This document shows, in pieces, positions 46,977-58,421 of a DNA stretch of 64,000 nucleotides (its first letter is position 1; each line of letters starts with the position of its first letter). The notes beneath the pieces are model-generated. The model did not search any database. It saw only the letters and a program-made list of their open reading frames with translations, and was not told the origin of the DNA. The position numbers and the translations under genes were made by a program. The DNA is taken from contig NC_079977.1 of assembly GCF_029852145.1 (NCBI RefSeq), forward strand, positions 13,574,640 through 13,638,639, written 5' to 3'. This DNA comes from Microplitis mediator. Its lineage: Eukaryota > Arthropoda > Insecta > Hymenoptera > Braconidae.

Positions 46977-47131
46977 CTGCATAAAACGTTGAGTAATTTT
47001 TCAAAGTCATTATTACATCCTAATGTAATAATACGATTTAATAAACGATGTAAGGCATCAGTAAATTGAACATCTAATAATTCAATTGTCTCTTTGAAAC
47101 TTCCACTGACGATTGACTTTGTTTTATTCTC
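46977..47131 (-). CDS. TUBGCP2: Gamma-tubulin complex component 2, penultimate exon
   Basis: The exon is preceded by a pyrimidine-rich 3' splice site TTTTCTTCTTGTAG and ends GCAG before a GTATAG donor. The intron to the next exon is 80 bp (46897-46976), with GT and AG in place. It has 51 codons plus two bases, encoding GSFKETIELLDVQFTDALHR and LLNRIITLG, an amphipathic helical stretch that matches the spacing of the GCP2 GRIP2 C-terminal helices before RLDFN. The acceptor phase is 0. Upstream exons are not found in the window: the next 3 kb upstream is R1 repeat and an LTR-like insertion, so the preceding intron is long or the other exons are beyond 64 kb. Confidence 0.75.
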
Positions 47132-47589
47132 CTACAAGAAGAAAACCGAAATTTAAATGAATAGGAATTTTTGGTTCATAACAATACCATGAAAACTAAG
47201 GAGTAAGCAAAAAATTTTATCGTTTAATATGCAAAAAGTAAAACGTTAAATATAAATTGTGCCAATACTGAAATTGAGCCTGAAAATCATAAAGAAATAA
47301 TAAAATAAGTAATAGTTTCATGCACTGAAATAAATAATGACAACAGTCGAAATAATGAAAACAGTTGACTGTGCAAGGCAATCTAGAAACCCTAATATTT
47401 CTGAGTTTACAGAATTCAAAAACTTCATTAGTTACACGTTTACGAGCTCAAACACTAATTGGTAATGACTGATGTTTATAATTGAGTAAGGAGAATAGTA
47501 CTAACAATGGTTGGGAATGATAAAAATTAAATAAATAAAAAACTATTGCTTATTTCTTAAGCAGATCAATTGGAACCAATGAAGATAAT
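47132..47589 (-). other. Intron sequence of TUBGCP2
   Basis: A+T-rich, with no open frame joined to consensus splice sites. A CATTATTTATTTCAG on the minus strand was checked for a further exon; the following frame does not resemble GCP2. Confidence 0.5.
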
Positions 47590-48789
47590 TAAATCTGTCC
47601 ATCGGTTGACCCTGCGAGCCAGCCCTAAAACTTCCCGCTGTTTTCGAGCTCAAGGAACTCTAAAACATTGTTGTGAATACATTTTCGAGCTCTTCGAGCT
47701 CGAAAAGATGTTTGTAATCCATTGTTTCCGAAAAAAACCGATTTTTACCATTTCTTCCTCCCACGATATCTCGCGAACGAATTAACCGATTTTGATGGTT
47801 GAGGCGGCAATTGACGTGTTTTCTTGAGTTCTAGAGCTAATCAGATTTTAGAATTGATCGGATGAGTCACCGTCTTCAAAAATAATCGAAAGAAACGGTT
47901 TTTTACCATTTTTTTCTCCAACGACATCTGCTCCGTCAAGAACGGAAGTCCTAAACTAATTGTTATCATAGTAATGTAAAGAATCTTAATAATTAGTAGA
48001 GTCACCATCTAGTGGTGCTCTAATTCAGTCCATCGTCAACTTGGACCGCACCACTAACGTGCGCGCTCTTTACAGCGTCGGTTATCGTTGTGCATCCTCG
48101 TTGCACTTACGCCTTCAGCGTATCTCTGTCACTCGGGTGTCTAATTTTCCGTTCCGTCGAAGCCGCACCCTGGCTTCGCCGCGTCTTTTCGTTAGTTGAC
48201 CACGAGTCTTATTATCGAGAGCACACGCTTGAGCAATCCTTTTGCATCCACAAATACTTGCATTATTAAATATTCAATTAATTCGTTGAAATTAATTAAT
48301 TATCGATGACGATTTCAAGTCATCGGGTAAAGATAAGTATCAATTAATACGGTACAATAATTTTTACTGATTATTTCATTGAGTTTCAATATTATTTCGT
48401 AACTCAAACATACCACCGGGTTATTGCGTCGCAATAAACAAGCCGGGACTTGTCACGCGTGGGTCTGACCCATTTAATTACCAGCTATCTATTCGTTTTC
48501 TCATTAAATATTGAATTTAATTGTGTTTGAGGTTTAATATTAATATTTCATATTAACATTAAATAATAATAACATCAATTGTATTTAATAGTTAATAAAT
48601 ATTCATATTGCTTGAAATGCATTCGATTTAACTAATATATTCAATTCTCATTGGATAAGTTAATTATTCATGTCGGATATTCTATATTGATATTTCATAT
48701 AAATATTTGATGACAATCGCATGAATAATCTTTAATATTCAACATTTGTCCGCGGTTCATTACTATTAACTTGCTTTAACTGGATCGAG

Positions 48790-49010
48790 TACATCAAGGT
48801 TAACTTACATTCAAACAAAAGCCTTGTCACCGTCAATCATCTATCAATACAAATTGATTAGATTTCAAATTTAACTTCATTCAAACACAGGCCGCGTCGC
48901 CGTCAATAATCTATCAATATCAATTGATCAGATTTCAAACCTAACTGCAGTTAAACCATAGCCTCTGTCGCAATCAATACCAAATTGATTAAACATAATC
49001 TAACCTACGT
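48790..49010. repeat. Tandem repeat, about 75-bp unit
   Basis: Three degenerate units around ATCAATACAAATTGATTAGA, TTTCAAATTTAACTTCATTC and GCCGCGTCGCCGTCAATAAT. Confidence 0.65.
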
Positions 49011-49338
49011 TTCGAAAATGCCTAGTCGCACCATATTATCTCTGTACAATTGAAATAAGATTCATTATTTCTTGATCGAATCTCACTATCTTACTATGTC
49101 GCAAGATTCAAATCGTACAACCTACCCGATCGATCGGTAAACTCGCCTCTGCATACTCAACAATACAACCACTTGACGACACAAGTGCTAACAATCGATA
49201 GCCTTCAAACACGCATTCATTCTATAGTACCACGTACTATCCAATTGTTCCACAGTGGACAATTGGGCTCTCACTTACTCTATATACAGACGTGTATATT
49301 CTCTTACAATCGTTACGATCTAATATCGAACTGATTAC

Positions 49339-49442
49339 GACGATCCAGCATCGCGTAATTTCTAACTAAGTGCGACGATCCAGCATCACGTACTCTCTAA
49401 CTTATACAACGATCCAGCAGCGCGTAATCTCTAACTATATAC
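49339..49442. repeat. Tandem repeat, about 37-bp unit x3
   Basis: ACGATCCAGCATCGCGTAAT, ACGATCCAGCATCACGTACT and ACGATCCAGCAGCGCGTAAT, each followed by TCTAACT. Confidence 0.8.
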
Positions 49443-49474
49443 GTTCTCACGTATACAGCACACATCTACATATC

Positions 49475-49505
<31 letters not shown>

Positions 49506-50689
49506 GTACATACATACATTCAATATCTTGTGATAATTGTTCAACGAGTTACTGTGACTCTGATTATCTCAATATTCTTATCTTTCTCAATGTAACTTCT
49601 TCAAAGGGTTTTATGCCGTAGCGCTTTCCCTAATTTTTTGGGTCAAAATACATTCTTCATTTTGTTACACCCAAACCACGACTTGCATTAAATTATACCT
49701 ATCTTATTCTATCCGTCCTTATAATCAATTTAATTTAGATCATTAATTCAATATAATTTACAGGTAAATTTAGATTTGAATAAAAAATAAACAATAATAA
49801 AATAAAAGGAATATTTTCGTGCTAACAATATCTCTCGAACAAATTAACCGATTGAGATAGTTAAGGCGGCGATCGACGCGTTTGATAAAGTTCGAGAGCT
49901 GTTTAGATTTTGAAGTTGATCGTTCAACTCGTTTCTGAGAAATCTATAAAAAACTAAAAATAAAAATTTTTTTTTTCGTAATTCGCAAATATTTTTGAGT
50001 CTACTTGATCGAATGATCTGAAATTTTCAGGAAAGTTGACGGCTAACAAGCTCTTTCGATTGACACCTTAACCATCTAAATCGGTTCATTAGTTTAAAAG
50101 TTGTAAAAGCTTCACACACACACAGACACAGACACCACTCGGACATTATTGTGAAAATAGTCAGAATAGCTTCCTAGGACCTCAAGACGTTGACGTCTGA
50201 TGAAAACTCGATTTTCGAAAATCGGGGTAAAAACAATAACTTCCCGAATTTTCGAAAATTTACAATTTTATGAGAGGGAAGTTAAAAAAAAGGAAAGTAT
50301 ATGTAGTTGAGATTTATAGAAAATCGACCCTCTAGTTAGCAAATTGTCTAATTCCATTTCAGAAAATCTTCCATTTATGCGAAAAAAAGTAATCTAACCC
50401 TTCGTCACACGCGCTAGAGCGTGGCGCCGTACTTTTTACATTTTCATGGTTTTTTGTTATTTTACCAAAAAGAAAATTCCCAAAAAATTTTAGTGCTCTT
50501 TTCAATCTTCTAGAAGAGATCAATATTGCACGACTCATGATGCGAAGCATCAGAGTGTGCTTTATGATCGAAAAATTTTTTTCGTAAGCGCCAGATCACA
50601 ATTCAAATCGCGCTATTGCCAAGTCGTGTTCCCGCTCTTAATATACAGCTGTAAACAAGGTAACCTAACCTGTAATTGTTACTCACTGA

Positions 50690-51170
50690 TTATTATAAAA
50701 AAAAAAAAAAATGACATTTTCTTAAAAATTCTCAAGATGATTAAACAAAAAAATCCAAAAATTAATAGTATAATGCCAAAAATTGGAGCTAACTAAATGA
50801 GCTTCAGAAGAACTTTTAATGATAATGCACTATATGTTTTGATTTGACGTTATTTAAAGATATCAATGCATATATTAAACTATCGGAACAATGGTACTTC
50901 GGATCCTATTCGAAGAATTATGATAGATTATGGTTTTATTCCTCGAAAATTCTACCATAAGGACAAAGGCAATTATTTGCTTTCAATAAAATCCACTAAT
51001 AAAATAATCTAAGATTAAAATTTGATTGTGATATATCAAAGTGTCATACTTAAAATTACAACTAATATTTGAAATAAAAAGCCTATGAGAATATCAAACG
51101 ATGATTAGATATAGAGAATATTATCATCATAACTAATGTTAATCTTGTGATTGATATATCATATCATTTA
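50690..51170 (+). repeat. Dispersed repeat X, copy 2 (uninterrupted)
   Basis: Matches the minus strand of 24040-23896 and then of 22177-21896 without a gap. It contains TCAAGATGATTAAACAAAAA, TTTGATTTGACGTTATTTAA and GAAGAATTATGATAGATTAT. It gives the empty site for the solo LTR at 22.2 kb. Confidence 0.75.
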
Positions 51171-51484
51171 TCCACTGTCGATAAAACAAAATTGTATATA
51201 CCCACTGAATTAAGATGTTCGGATTTTATAAGTGTCACACTGAAATAATACAAATTTAAGTAGCTCCATGAATTTACTAAGAAGTAGGAGAACTAATGCA
51301 ATAGCAAAATTTAATTAAATGAATGGTAAAATAAGTAATTTCATTGGTCTAGGGACATATATAGGCATAAAAATTAAAGCTTATTTGAAGAGCTTTCAGA
51401 TGAATTTGATATAAAGTTGATAAGTTATCACATTCAAAAGATATTAAAGAAAGAAAAAGTAAAAATATGAATTTTGGACACTTT

Positions 51485-51990
51485 GAAAATTTTGAAATGC
51501 TATAACTTCTAAACTAATCGACCAATTGAGCTCATTTTTGAACTCGATCAGAGTAGTCACTTGCAGAATACGTATACCAAGTTTCAAAGGAATCGGTTTA
51601 AAATTGTGACTATAGTCGAAGTGACAAACTGCATAAAATTAGTTCTTAGAATATTTTGTAAATGTTCAAAACCATTTATCTATTAGAAAAAATGGTCAAA
51701 TCGATGAGCTGTATAGTCAAAATTGTAGGCAATCGAACGAGCTTTCACATAGAACAAACAAAAAAAGCTATCTCTTTTCGTGTGAAAGTTACATCCAGTT
51801 GAATAAGTAAACAAATTTATTTTGGAAATTTGACAAAATTTCAATTAACCGTAACTTCTAAACTTATTGGCCGAATTGGCTCATCTTCGAACTCATCCAA
51901 AGTAACCGTCCATTGAATAAGTATAATAAGTTACATTAAGATCGGTGTAGAATTGCGGACGCTATCGTTGGAGAACGGCGCGTTATATTG
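51485..51990 (+). repeat. Two diverged direct units, about 150 bp
   Basis: 51497-51640 and 51850-51990 share TAACTTCTAAACT(A/T)AT, GGCTCATCTTCGAACTC-type, and GATCGGT(T/G)TA(A/G)AATTG blocks. They are like R1 units in style but not close to them. Confidence 0.45.
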
Positions 51991-51998
51991 TATATATA

Positions 51999-53211
51999 CA
52001 CTGATGCAAAAAATTAAAGGAGCAGAAAAATTTTATAAATTTTTTAGTGATTTTTGGAAGGCTGTAACTTGGTGAAAAATGATCGTATCGAGATTTTAAA
52101 AAAAGCATTTTACAGCTTGAAATCTCTAGTTTTGGTGCATTTTTTTCAAAATTGTTTAAAAGCTCCGGTTATTAATCATAATGGAAATGAAACAAATTTT
52201 TTTTTTCGACTTTTCTCTAATTTTGGCGTTGGTAACTCAGCAAATGCAAGGAAATGAAAAAAAAAATAAAAAATTTCCAAAAAATGTCAAAAAAAATCGA
52301 AGAAAAAAAATAATTGAAACTTGTTTTTTGTGTTCTAAATTTTTTTTTTTGACATTTTTTGGAAATTTTTTATTTTTTTTTTCATTTCCTTGCATTTGCT
52401 GAGTTACCAACGCCAAAATTAGAGAAAAGTCGAAAAAAAAAATTTTTTCATTTCCATTATGATTACACAATTAAAGGAACAAAACTTGCTCCTTTAATTG
52501 TTTAGCTAAACTTTGATCGATGATTCCTAAAAAACGGTTCGATAGATCAATTTAAAAATTTACAGGGGTCTTGGGGGTACATTGAGCTAAAAAATTCTCT
52601 GGCAACATTATTTTTTTTATCGATATTTGCAGAGTAGCGGTTGATTTACTAAAAAACCAAAAAAAGTCATTTTTTTGTACTTACTTCTCATGGATGTTGA
52701 AAATAAAAAAAAAATTTTTTTTCAAAAAATGATGACAGGGTCTTATAGGGAATTTATTCAAGTTTTTACCGCCGCCCTTAAACTTTCTGTGCGATCATTG
52801 GTACCTGAAATATCGATGATCAAAGCCAAAAGGATCATTTTCTGTTTGAAGGCTGATATCTCTGCGACAAATCGTCCTACGAGGTTAAAAAAAAAAACCA
52901 AATTGAAGCTGAATAAATTTGATAAACGAACTATGCATTCGTTTAGTTGAAAGAATTTTGTCGCGGTCCGTGGGCACTTCGGAAAAAAAAAAAAATTTAG
53001 AAATTTGTTGTCTCGCGGTATTTCTCATGTTTCCGTAATAACCGGAGCTTTTAAACAATTTTGAAAAAAATGCACCAAAACTAGAGATTTCAAGCTGTAA
53101 AATGCTTTTTTTAAAATCTCGATACGATCATTTTTCACCAAGTTACAGCCTTCCAAAAATCACTAAAAAATTTATAAAATTTTTCTGCTCCTTTAATTTT
53201 TTGCATTAGTG
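51999..53211. mobile_element. Giant palindrome, Tc1/mariner-like foldback, complete
   Basis: Starts CACTGATGCAAAAAATTAAA and ends with TTTAATTTTTTGCATTAGTG. TA flanks both ends (51997-51998 and 53212-53213). The outer arms are closely matched up to about 52160/53050. The inner part has a second foldback about 52330, with ATTTTGGCGTTGGTAACTCA mirrored. It is related to the 391-2169 element over AAATTTTATAAATTTTTTAG and GATTTTTGGAAGGCTGTA. Confidence 0.8.
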
Positions 53212-53214
53212 TAT

Positions 53215-53326
53215 ATATCTAAATACATATATAAACTTTTGAACCAAATGTATTTCCTGACTCAGCTCGTCGAGCCGAGTTGAGAGGTAGCAAAATTTTT
53301 CGAAAATTCAATCATGAGGACAAATA
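53215..53326. repeat. Short dispersed repeat, reverse copy of 20103-20237
   Basis: AAACTTTTGAACCAAATGTA, TTTCCTGACTCAGCTCGTCG and ATCATGAGGACAAATACA match the complement of 20120-20230. Confidence 0.6.
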
Positions 53327-54580
53327 CACTTACCCAAAAAATTAAAGGAACGAGAAAATTTTATAAATTTTTTAGTGATTTTTGGAAGGCTGTATTTTCG
53401 TGAAAAATGATCGTATCAAAAAAACAAAAAAAAAAACAAATTGAAGCTTGAAATTTCAAGTTCCAAGATCTTCCAGCAAAATATTTTTTTGAGCCACGGT
53501 TTTTGCGGAATCATAAGAAAAAGGTCGAGACAAAATTTTTCTAAATTTTTTAGTTTTGTTTTTAAGGTCTACGGGGCCGGAAAAATTTTTTGAAAAAAAC
53601 GAATTCATGGTTCGCTTAGGAAATTTAATCAGCTACAATTTGCTTTATTTGTTTCTTTGAACGTCAATTCGCTGCTGAGATATCAGTCTTCAAATGAAAA
53701 AGGATCCTTTTGTCTTTGATTATTGATATCTCAGCAAATAATGGACGCACAATTTAAAGGGCAGTTTAAGAAACTTGAATAAATACTCTACAAGCACCAT
53801 TTTCGATTTTTTCGTAAAAATAATTTTTTTCATCCTCGATATCGATTTGAAAAACCTATAAAAAATGGCCATTTTCGAAAAAAAAAAACTGAATAAAACG
53901 TAAAAAAAAAAGTAAAAAAAATTCTTGTTTTATCTCGTTTTTCGGAAATTTTTATTTTTTTATTCTCTTTACCTTACATTGACTGAGTAACTAACGCAAA
54001 AATGAAAGAAAATCCGAAAAAAATTGATTTTTTCATTTTGGTAATGATTACACAAATTAAGGAACAAAACTTGTTCCTTTAATTGTTTTGTAAAACTTTG
54101 AGCAATCGGCCCGGACAAACGGTTCAATGGATCAATCTGAAAATTTCCAGGGTTTTTGAGGGTACATTAAGCTGTAAAATTACCTGGCAAAATTATTTTT
54201 TTTATCAATATTTGCAGAGTAGCGATGAGTTGACTAAAAAACCAGAAAATGCCCATTTTTTAAGGGTTTTTCAAATGGATATCAATGATGAAAAAAAATT
54301 TTTTTTCGAAAAAATCGAAAATGGAGCTAGGAAGGAATTTATTCAAGTTTATTAAACTGCCCTTTAAATTACTTTGCAGCCAATATTTGCTGAGATATCA
54401 ATAATCAAAGACAAAAGGATCCTTTTTCATTTGAAGGCTGATATCTCAGCAGCAAATTGACGTACAGAGAAACAAAAAAAAGTAAATTGTAGCTGAATAA
54501 ATTTCCTAAGCGAGCCATGAATTTGTATTTTTGAAAAAATTTTTTCCGGCCCCGTAGACCTTAAAAACAAAGCCAAAAAA
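53327..54580. mobile_element. Tc1/mariner-like foldback, right end truncated
   Basis: Starts CACTTACCCAAAAAATTAAA after TA, like the element at 391. The left arm and most of the right arm are present, to CCCCGTAGACCTTAAAAAC; the last 200 bp is missing. It differs from the first copy by scattered substitutions and a shortened centre (53880-54050). Confidence 0.75.
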
Positions 54581-54599
54581 TGCTACATTGCACATTGCT

Positions 54600-54885
54600 A
54601 CATTGAACATAAAAATCCGTCTATTAGTTTAAAAGATATCGCCGATTAAGAGTTAAAAAAGTAACATTTTATGTCATTATCCCCGGATAAATCATGATAT
54701 AATGAACTATTATGTGTTTGAGTTCGAAAAGCTCGTAAGAAACCATTGGCATCCAAGAGTATTTTCGAGCTAAAAGAGCTCGAAAATGTATTCACAACAA
54801 TATTTTCGAGCTCTTTGAGCTTGGAAACAGCGGGAAGTTTTGGAGCTGGCCCGCAGGGTTAACCAATGTACAGATTTTTTTAGTA
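54600..54885 (+). repeat. R1 dispersed repeat, copy h (3' part)
   Basis: GAGCTTGGAAACAGCGGGAA and GCTGGCCCGCAGGGTTAACC at 54820-54862 are the R1 3' tail. Confidence 0.6.
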
Positions 54886-54972
54886 GATTTCATAGAAATC
54901 TATTAGTCAATTTCATAGAAATCTATCTTTTGCAATTGTCCTCATGGTGGAATTTTTAAAGAATTTTGCCGG

Positions 54973-55975
54973 TGTGCCAATTCTGGTGACACCTATGAGC
55001 AAAAATTTCGACTTCTACCGACCAATCGATCCAACGCATGGATTGAAGAGAGATCCGGGATAGACTCCGTACTGAACGGCCGCGTTTTTGTATTTTGAAC
55101 AATTCGACTCCTACCAACTGAACAATTTTGATTCCGACTTGAACAATTCGATTTACACCTTTGAAGAAAAATCCGAGTTCTGATCAACGATTAATTAAAC
55201 TGACCGACATTAAATAAATTCCGAGTGAACAATAAACCGGATTCTATGAACAAGCCGAAGCATCGGCGCAATACTGAACAAAGTGTACGATTTAATTTGT
55301 TAATGAACAAGTTCGCGTAATAATAACAATTAATTAATTAATTACGCGCAATAATTATATGATAGTAAAATTTAACGCGTTACCGAAATAAAATATTATT
55401 TTATATTTTATTTTATTTCATTCGAGCAATTCTGAGAATTAAGAATTATCTGTGTCTCATTCGCACCAGCAGTCTTGTCGCCTCGCCGTGTAAGAATACT
55501 CTGACGTCACTTGTCAAGTATTCCGTTAATACATATGCTGTATGTGTGTCTCCGGACAATAAAATAACTGATTTTTTTTTATTTCGTCAAACGACTATTT
55601 TTCTTTTGAGTAACGAACTGATTGTGTGTTTCGATCAAGTACGATTTCTACAAGCAATTTTTTATGATTATATCGAGTCAAGCCGACAACGACAATTTAT
55701 ATTTTGTTGTGACCGATAATTTTGTGATACCGATCAATTATTTTGTTTGTCTAATATAGACTAATTTTTTATAATTCTGATCAATCATTTATCGTTATCT
55801 TAAGAGCCTGACCTTTCCCCGATCCGCCACCCTGAACCGATTTTTGATGATTGTTTATTGGTGATTAAAAATTCACCTGGCTCCCAACTTTAAACATTTT
55901 GAACAAGGTTGCCAAATAGTACGTGTACTCGAACTTCACTCCGGTAGATCCCCGGTGGTGAGAAACTCGTTACAA
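54973..55975. mobile_element. LTR-like sequence, TG..CA ended
   Basis: Begins TGTGCCAATTCTGGTGACAC and ends GAGAAACTCGTTACA. A shorter inverted relative lies at 57795-58390, sharing GATCCAACGCATGGATTG, TCCGGGATAGACTCCGTACT, GAACGGCCGCGTTTTTGTAT, AAGCCGAAGC and CGAGTCAAGCCGACAACG. No coding region is found in either. A matching target duplication is not evident. Confidence 0.55.
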
Positions 55976-55982
55976 TATATAT

Positions 55983-56178
55983 ATGTCGTAGTCAAATAGT
56001 GAAAACCGTCAGATTGTGTAAAACCGCTCTGCCGGCAACTCGTGTATTTTATTTCACTTTTATTATATGACTTTAGTCATACTAATGACAAAGCACGAAG
56101 CAACTGACTGCCAGCAAATGATAAAACAGAGCGGTTTTACACAATCTGACGGTTTTCACTATTTGACTACGACATATA
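55983..56178. mobile_element. 196-bp MITE with about 49-bp perfect terminal inverted repeats
   Basis: ATGTCGTAGTCAAATAGTG and GAAAACCGTCAGATTGTGT are mirrored exactly at the other end (GCGGTTTTACACAATCTGAC). The loop is about 95 bp. It is bounded by TATA on both sides. Confidence 0.8.
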
Positions 56179-56181
56179 TAT

Positions 56182-57206
56182 TAGGGTGTGTCAAAACAAA
56201 ATGATTTTTTTTTTTTTTTCAAGGTCTCATAGTCTCAAAAGTTTCTCTGAGACCTAAAAAAAATCCTCCTAAAGAATCAGCTCGATATCTCGAAAATTGA
56301 GCTGGCGGTTTACAAGTTCATTTTCCCGTTTAAAATACATGTAAAAAATTTTTTTTTTAGTTTTTCGAGGAAAAATCAAAGAAAAAAATTTTTTTCCAAT
56401 CTTAAATTTCATACCCTTATAGTAAATGGAATTCCCTACAAAAATGTTCTTGATAGCCATGCTTGTAACTACAATATAAAAAAAGTTACAAGCCCCCGAA
56501 GTTAAAAGAAAAAATAATTTTTCTTTTATGTATAATTATTGTTTTTACTTTTTTGTTATTAATTGGTGGTATTTTTTTCTTCTACTTTTAATTTTCAATC
56601 TTCCATATAAAAGCTATTTTTATGCAAGAAATATTTATAAAATAATTTAAAACTGTGACGATTAACATTTTTTTGTATTATTTGTGTTAATCACTCGATA
56701 AAATAGATTTTTTTTATTATTATAAAGTTTTGTAGCAGTTGAGTGAGGTACTTAAACGTTTAAAATTTAAAAATTTTATTGAAGATTTTATATAGAAGAT
56801 TGCAAATTAAAACAAGAAGAAAAAATACCACCAATTAATAACAAAAAAGTAAAAATAATAATTGTACATAAAAGAAAATTTTTTTTTTTTTTAACTTTGT
56901 GGGCTTGTAACTTCTTTTGTATTGTAGTTACGAGCATGACTATTCAAACCATTTTTATAGGGAATTTAATTTCCTATGAGGGTGTCAAATTCGACATTGG
57001 AAAAAAAAATTTTTTCTTTGATTTTTCCTCGAAAAACTAAAACAAAAACTATTACATGTATTTTAAATGGGAAAATGAACTTGTAAACCACCAGCTCAAT
57101 TTTCGAGATATCGAGCTGATTCTTTAGGAGGATTTTTTTTTGATCCCAAAGAAACTTTAGAGACTATGAGACCTTGAAAAAAAACATCATTTTGTTTTGA
57201 CACACC

Positions 57207-57209
<3 letters not shown>
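56182..57209. mobile_element. hAT-like foldback MITE
   Basis: Ends TAGGGTGTGTCAAAACAAAA and complement; ATATATAT flanks both sides (56174-56181 and 57210-57217), though the right flank is in a TA tract. Arms share AAGGTCTCATAGTCTC, CTCAATTTTCGAGATATCGA and GTTACAAGCCC. Non-coding. Confidence 0.75.
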
Positions 57210-57245
<36 letters not shown>

Positions 57246-57248
<3 letters not shown>

Positions 57249-57794
57249 GGTGATTCATTTCCACAAAAGTTTTTTTTTAAATGCTCAAGCTAAATCTCAA
57301 TCTACATCGAAAAAAAAAAATTCTCACCAAATATGAGCTCTTAATTCCAATGCTAAGTACTTGCCATTTGATTTCAAAGATTTCCCATTTTAAATACACG
57401 TAAATTAAATTACTTTTTTTTTTTAACTTTCTAATACTCAGCTGCGTTTCATGATATCAAGGCGGTTTTGATCGCAAATTGTAGGGCATTTGGTGTTCTT
57501 CAAAAGTGCCTATAGTTACTAAGCTGTAATTCCAGCTGTTTCACTTGTGTCCGTTGTGAAACTCATTTTTCCTATGAAATCGACATTTATTGGCTTGCAG
57601 AACATAAACCAATGAAAGTACACTAAAAATGTTGATAGAAATTTTATAGGAAATTTTATTCCCTTCAAAAAAAGTCCTATGAGTCAAGTCGCTAAAGTCT
57701 ATAGTTTCCGAGTTATAATCATTCTAATAACTTGAAAAATATAATATAAAAAAAAATTAAAATTGATATTTTTTAAAAATTATCGGTTACAAAC
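57246..57794. mobile_element. hAT-like element, left half only
   Basis: Starts CAGGGTGATTCATTTCCAC, a hAT-type terminus, after a TA tract, and carries GAGCTCTTAATTCCAATGCT. The opposite end is replaced by the LTR-like sequence at 57795. Confidence 0.5.
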
Positions 57795-58390
57795 AAAATA
57801 TAAGTTGCCGTTGTCGGCTTGACTCGATATAAACAAAAATATTGCTCGTAGAAATCGTACTTGATCGAAAACACTAAGTCAGTTCACTGCTCGGAGACAC
57901 ACATATACTATCATATAATTATTGCGCGTAATTAATTAATTAATTTGTAATTATTACACGAACGCATCTCACTTGTTCATTAACAAATTCACTCGTATAC
58001 TTTGTTCAGTTTTCGCACCAAGGCTTCGGCTTGTTTACTTGTTCCGATGAGGCAGTTACTGTCGGTCGAAATTATTTCTCTGTCGATTAATTGTTCATTG
58101 GTCAAACGCGGAACGATCTTAAAAGTCGTAATTTAAATTGTTCAAACGTTGGAATCGCAATTGTTCGCTTGGTCGAAGTCGAATTGTTCTAATACAAAAA
58201 CGCGGCCGTTCAGTACGGAGTCTATCCCGGATCTCTCGTTTCAATCCATGCGTTGGATCGATTGCTTGGTCAAAGTCGAAATTTTTAATCATAGATGGCT
58301 CTAGAATTTGCTCATCGGATAACGATTCATTATTTTTTTAAATAATATTGAACCACGGGTCGATGTCAAATTTCCTCATGTTACAATATA
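57795..58390. mobile_element. Inverted, shorter relative of the 54973-55975 LTR-like sequence
   Basis: Reverse complement shares AGTACGGAGTCTATCCCGGA and the neighbouring GCGTTGGATCG block with the left copy. Divergence is moderate, and about 400 bp is missing. Confidence 0.55.
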
Positions 58391-58421
58391 TATATGTATT
58401 TATAGACAATATATATATATA

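Larger units (their letters stand above)
47929..49827. mobile_element. LTR-like 1.9-kb insertion, TG..CA ended, near-perfect 5-bp target duplication
   Basis: Begins TGCTCCGTCAAGAACGG and ends TTTTCGTGCTAACA. The flanks are ACATC (47924-47928) and ATATC (49828-49832), one mismatch in five. Removing it restores the R1 sequence. It contains tandem arrays at 48790-49010 and 49339-49440 and a (CA)n run at about 49479-49505. No gag or pol motif is seen, so it is a solo LTR or a non-autonomous element with long LTR-like ends. Orientation is unclear. Confidence 0.6.
47590..50290 (-). repeat. R1 dispersed repeat, copy g, split by an LTR-like insertion
   Basis: Head GGTTGACCCTGCGAGCCAGC and ACTTCCCGCTGTTTTCGAGC at 47600-47650; tail at about 50270-50285 (GAGAGGGAAGTTAAAA). 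The internal R1 unit TTCTCCAACGATATCTCTCG is split at 47928/49828. Confidence 0.65.
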
